A stretch of DNA of 6,221 nucleotides, from positions 1 through 6,221 of the forward strand of contig CALPUT020000158.1 of NCBI GenBank assembly GCA_943326825.2, read 5' to 3'. This DNA comes from Chryseobacterium gleum (GTDB lineage: Bacteria > Bacteroidota > Bacteroidia > Flavobacteriales_D > Crocinitomicaceae). Positions 5,145 through 6,221 of this stretch are shown piece after piece. The notes beneath the pieces are model-generated. The model was given only the letters and a program-made list of their open reading frames with translations. It ran no database searches and was not told where the DNA came from. Each line of letters begins with the position of its first letter. The first letter of the stretch is position 1. The translations under genes were made by a program, and so were the position numbers.

Positions 5145-6221
5145 TTAGTTCAATGCTGATTTAAATAAATTCAACGTGTATTCTCTTGCTGCTTTATGGT
5201 CGACAATTGGATTTGGATAAGCTAATGTTCCAAATTCTTTTACCCAATGTTTTACATACTTTAAATCCTTATCAAATTTCTCTTGTTGACTTGTTGGATT
5301 AAAAATTCGAAAGTATGGAACTGCATCACAGCCTGAACTTGCCGCCCATTGCCAACCTCCAATATTACTTGCCTGTTCGTAATCCATTAATTTTTGAGCA
5401 AAATAGGCTTCTCCCCATCTCCAATCAATCGATAGATGTTTCGTTAGAAAACTTGCAACAACCATACGTACTCGATTGTGCATAAATCCCGTTTCATTTA
5501 ATTCGCGCATCCCTGCATCAACAATTGGGTAACCTGTTTTACCTTCGCACCAAGCTTTGAATTTGACCTCATCTTTTTTCCAAACGACATTATCGTATTG
5601 CTTTTTAAAAGATTTGGAAACTGATTCTGGAAAATGATACAATATCATTTGGTAAAACTCTCTCCAAATTAACTCATTCAAATACGTTTCATTGATTTCT
5701 TTAACTGTTATCGTTAATTCACGAATACTGATCGTTCCAAAGCGTAAATGAACACTTAAACGAGTAGTTTTATTTAGCGCAGGATAATCTCTATTTAGAT
5801 GATACTCTTTTACAAAATCTAAATTCACAATTTCTGAAGGAAAAGGGAATTTTATTTTCTCTGAAAAACCTAATTCTGTTAACGAGATCAAATTAGAAAC
5901 CTTATCAGATTTCTCTAATTGGTTAATGTGTTTTTCTACTGGATAAGACTTTAAATAAAAATCATTTAATTTTTCTTTCCACTTTCTTGAGTATGGTGTA
6001 AAAACAGTATATGGTAATCCATCTTGCTTTACAACTTCTGCTTTTTCAAAAACAACTTGATCCTTACTGCCAATAAAATCAACTCCTACTCCACTTAGAA
6101 TTTCAAATAATTTTTTATCTCTTTGAATCGCTGAAGGCTCATAATCTCTATTCGTATATACTTTATCTACTTTTAAATCTGAAACAATTTGTGGAATTAA
6201 ATCAATTGGATTTCCAAAATA
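5145..6221 (-). CDS. Deoxyribodipyrimidine photolyase (class I, FAD-dependent), N-terminus beyond the window
   Basis: The frame is open from the window end to the TAA at 5145-5147, giving 358 residues; roughly 75 N-terminal residues are missing by comparison with usual family length. The enzyme splits UV-induced cyclobutane pyrimidine dimers using blue light and FAD. In fragment numbering: the end of the N-terminal alpha/beta antenna domain with YTNRDYEPSAIQRD (21-34); the FAD phosphate loop TTRLS (152-156); NELIWREFY (182-190), with E183 and W186 at the E. coli E274 and W277 positions; and GKTGYPIVDAGMRELNETG, HNRVRM. The electron-transfer triad is complete: W214, W267, W290 (E. coli W306, W359, W382). 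N286 matches N378, the residue facing flavin N5, followed by GGWQWAAS. All CPD-photolyase hallmarks are kept, so repair is more likely than pure signalling, although a cryptochrome cannot be excluded. The antenna cofactor is not determinable here. Confidence 0.93.
   Translation of the reverse strand, partial: YFGNPIDLIPQIVSDLKVDKVYTNRDYEPSAIQRDKKLFEILSGVGVDFIGSKDQVVFEKAEVVKQDGLPYTVFTPYSRKWKEKLNDFYLKSYPVEKHINQLEKSDKVSNLISLTELGFSEKIKFPFPSEIVNLDFVKEYHLNRDYPALNKTTRLSVHLRFGTISIRELTITVKEINETYLNELIWREFYQMILYHFPESVSKSFKKQYDNVVWKKDEVKFKAWCEGKTGYPIVDAGMRELNETGFMHNRVRMVVASFLTKHLSIDWRWGEAYFAQKLMDYEQASNIGGWQWAASSGCDAVPYFRIFNPTSQQEKFDKDLKYVKHWVKEFGTLAYPNPIVDHKAAREYTLNLFKSALN

Noticed and set aside
5145..5891. 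A shorter photolyase starting at a TTG at 5889-5891
   Set aside because: The frame stays open upstream to 6221 and encodes genuine photolyase sequence there (YTNRDYEPSAIQRD, PYSRKWKEKL), so the TTG is an internal leucine codon.
1..6221. A new defence, mobile or biosynthetic system
   Set aside because: Every long open frame is a recognisable housekeeping gene or the TPR protein. There are no transposase, integrase, toxin-antitoxin, CRISPR or reverse-transcriptase signatures.

Overview
The window is AT-rich chromosomal DNA from a member of the Bacteroidota, most likely Flavobacteriaceae. Three things point there: the gene order (sigma-54-type regulator, lptE, acidic TPR protein, secG, groES, groEL), start codons preceded by A/T-rich leaders with no real Shine-Dalgarno sequence, and the protein sequences themselves (short SecG with a Gln-rich tail, 91-residue GroES, GroEL ending in Gly/Met repeats). 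It reads as ordinary core genome. No mobile element, CRISPR array, tRNA, rRNA or defence system is visible.

Left part (1-2326, + strand): the last 29 codons of a Fis-type helix-turn-helix regulator, then lptE (outer-membrane LPS-assembly lipoprotein), a 448-residue protein with a very acidic middle and a C-terminal TPR, and secG. The first two junctions are TAATG stop/start overlaps and the third gap is 6 bases, so this is one tightly packed envelope and secretion operon. A strong intrinsic terminator closes it at 2292-2326.

Middle (2327-4575, + strand): a 143-base regulatory region leads into groES and groEL, which form a two-gene chaperonin operon with a 30-base gap. No CIRCE operator is present. 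A TTGGCAT box resembling a sigma-54 -24 element lies about 50 bases before groES. Two hairpin terminators follow groEL, the first with a C(UUCG)G tetraloop.

The 257-base convergent intergenic region (4408-4664) is the most structured non-coding stretch. It holds a tandem octamer repeat that folds into a hairpin, two terminators, and two related GC-richer repeat segments in opposite orientation that look like copies of a dispersed intergenic element.

Right part (4665-6221, - strand): a BCP-type peroxiredoxin, preceded by a class I photolyase/cryptochrome gene that is cut by the window end. The 30-base gap suggests a small oxidative and light-stress operon transcribed leftward.

I found no convincing undescribed system. 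The points most worth checking are the intergenic repeat mosaic, the groESL upstream region, and the conserved-looking but uncharacterised acidic TPR protein between lptE and secG.
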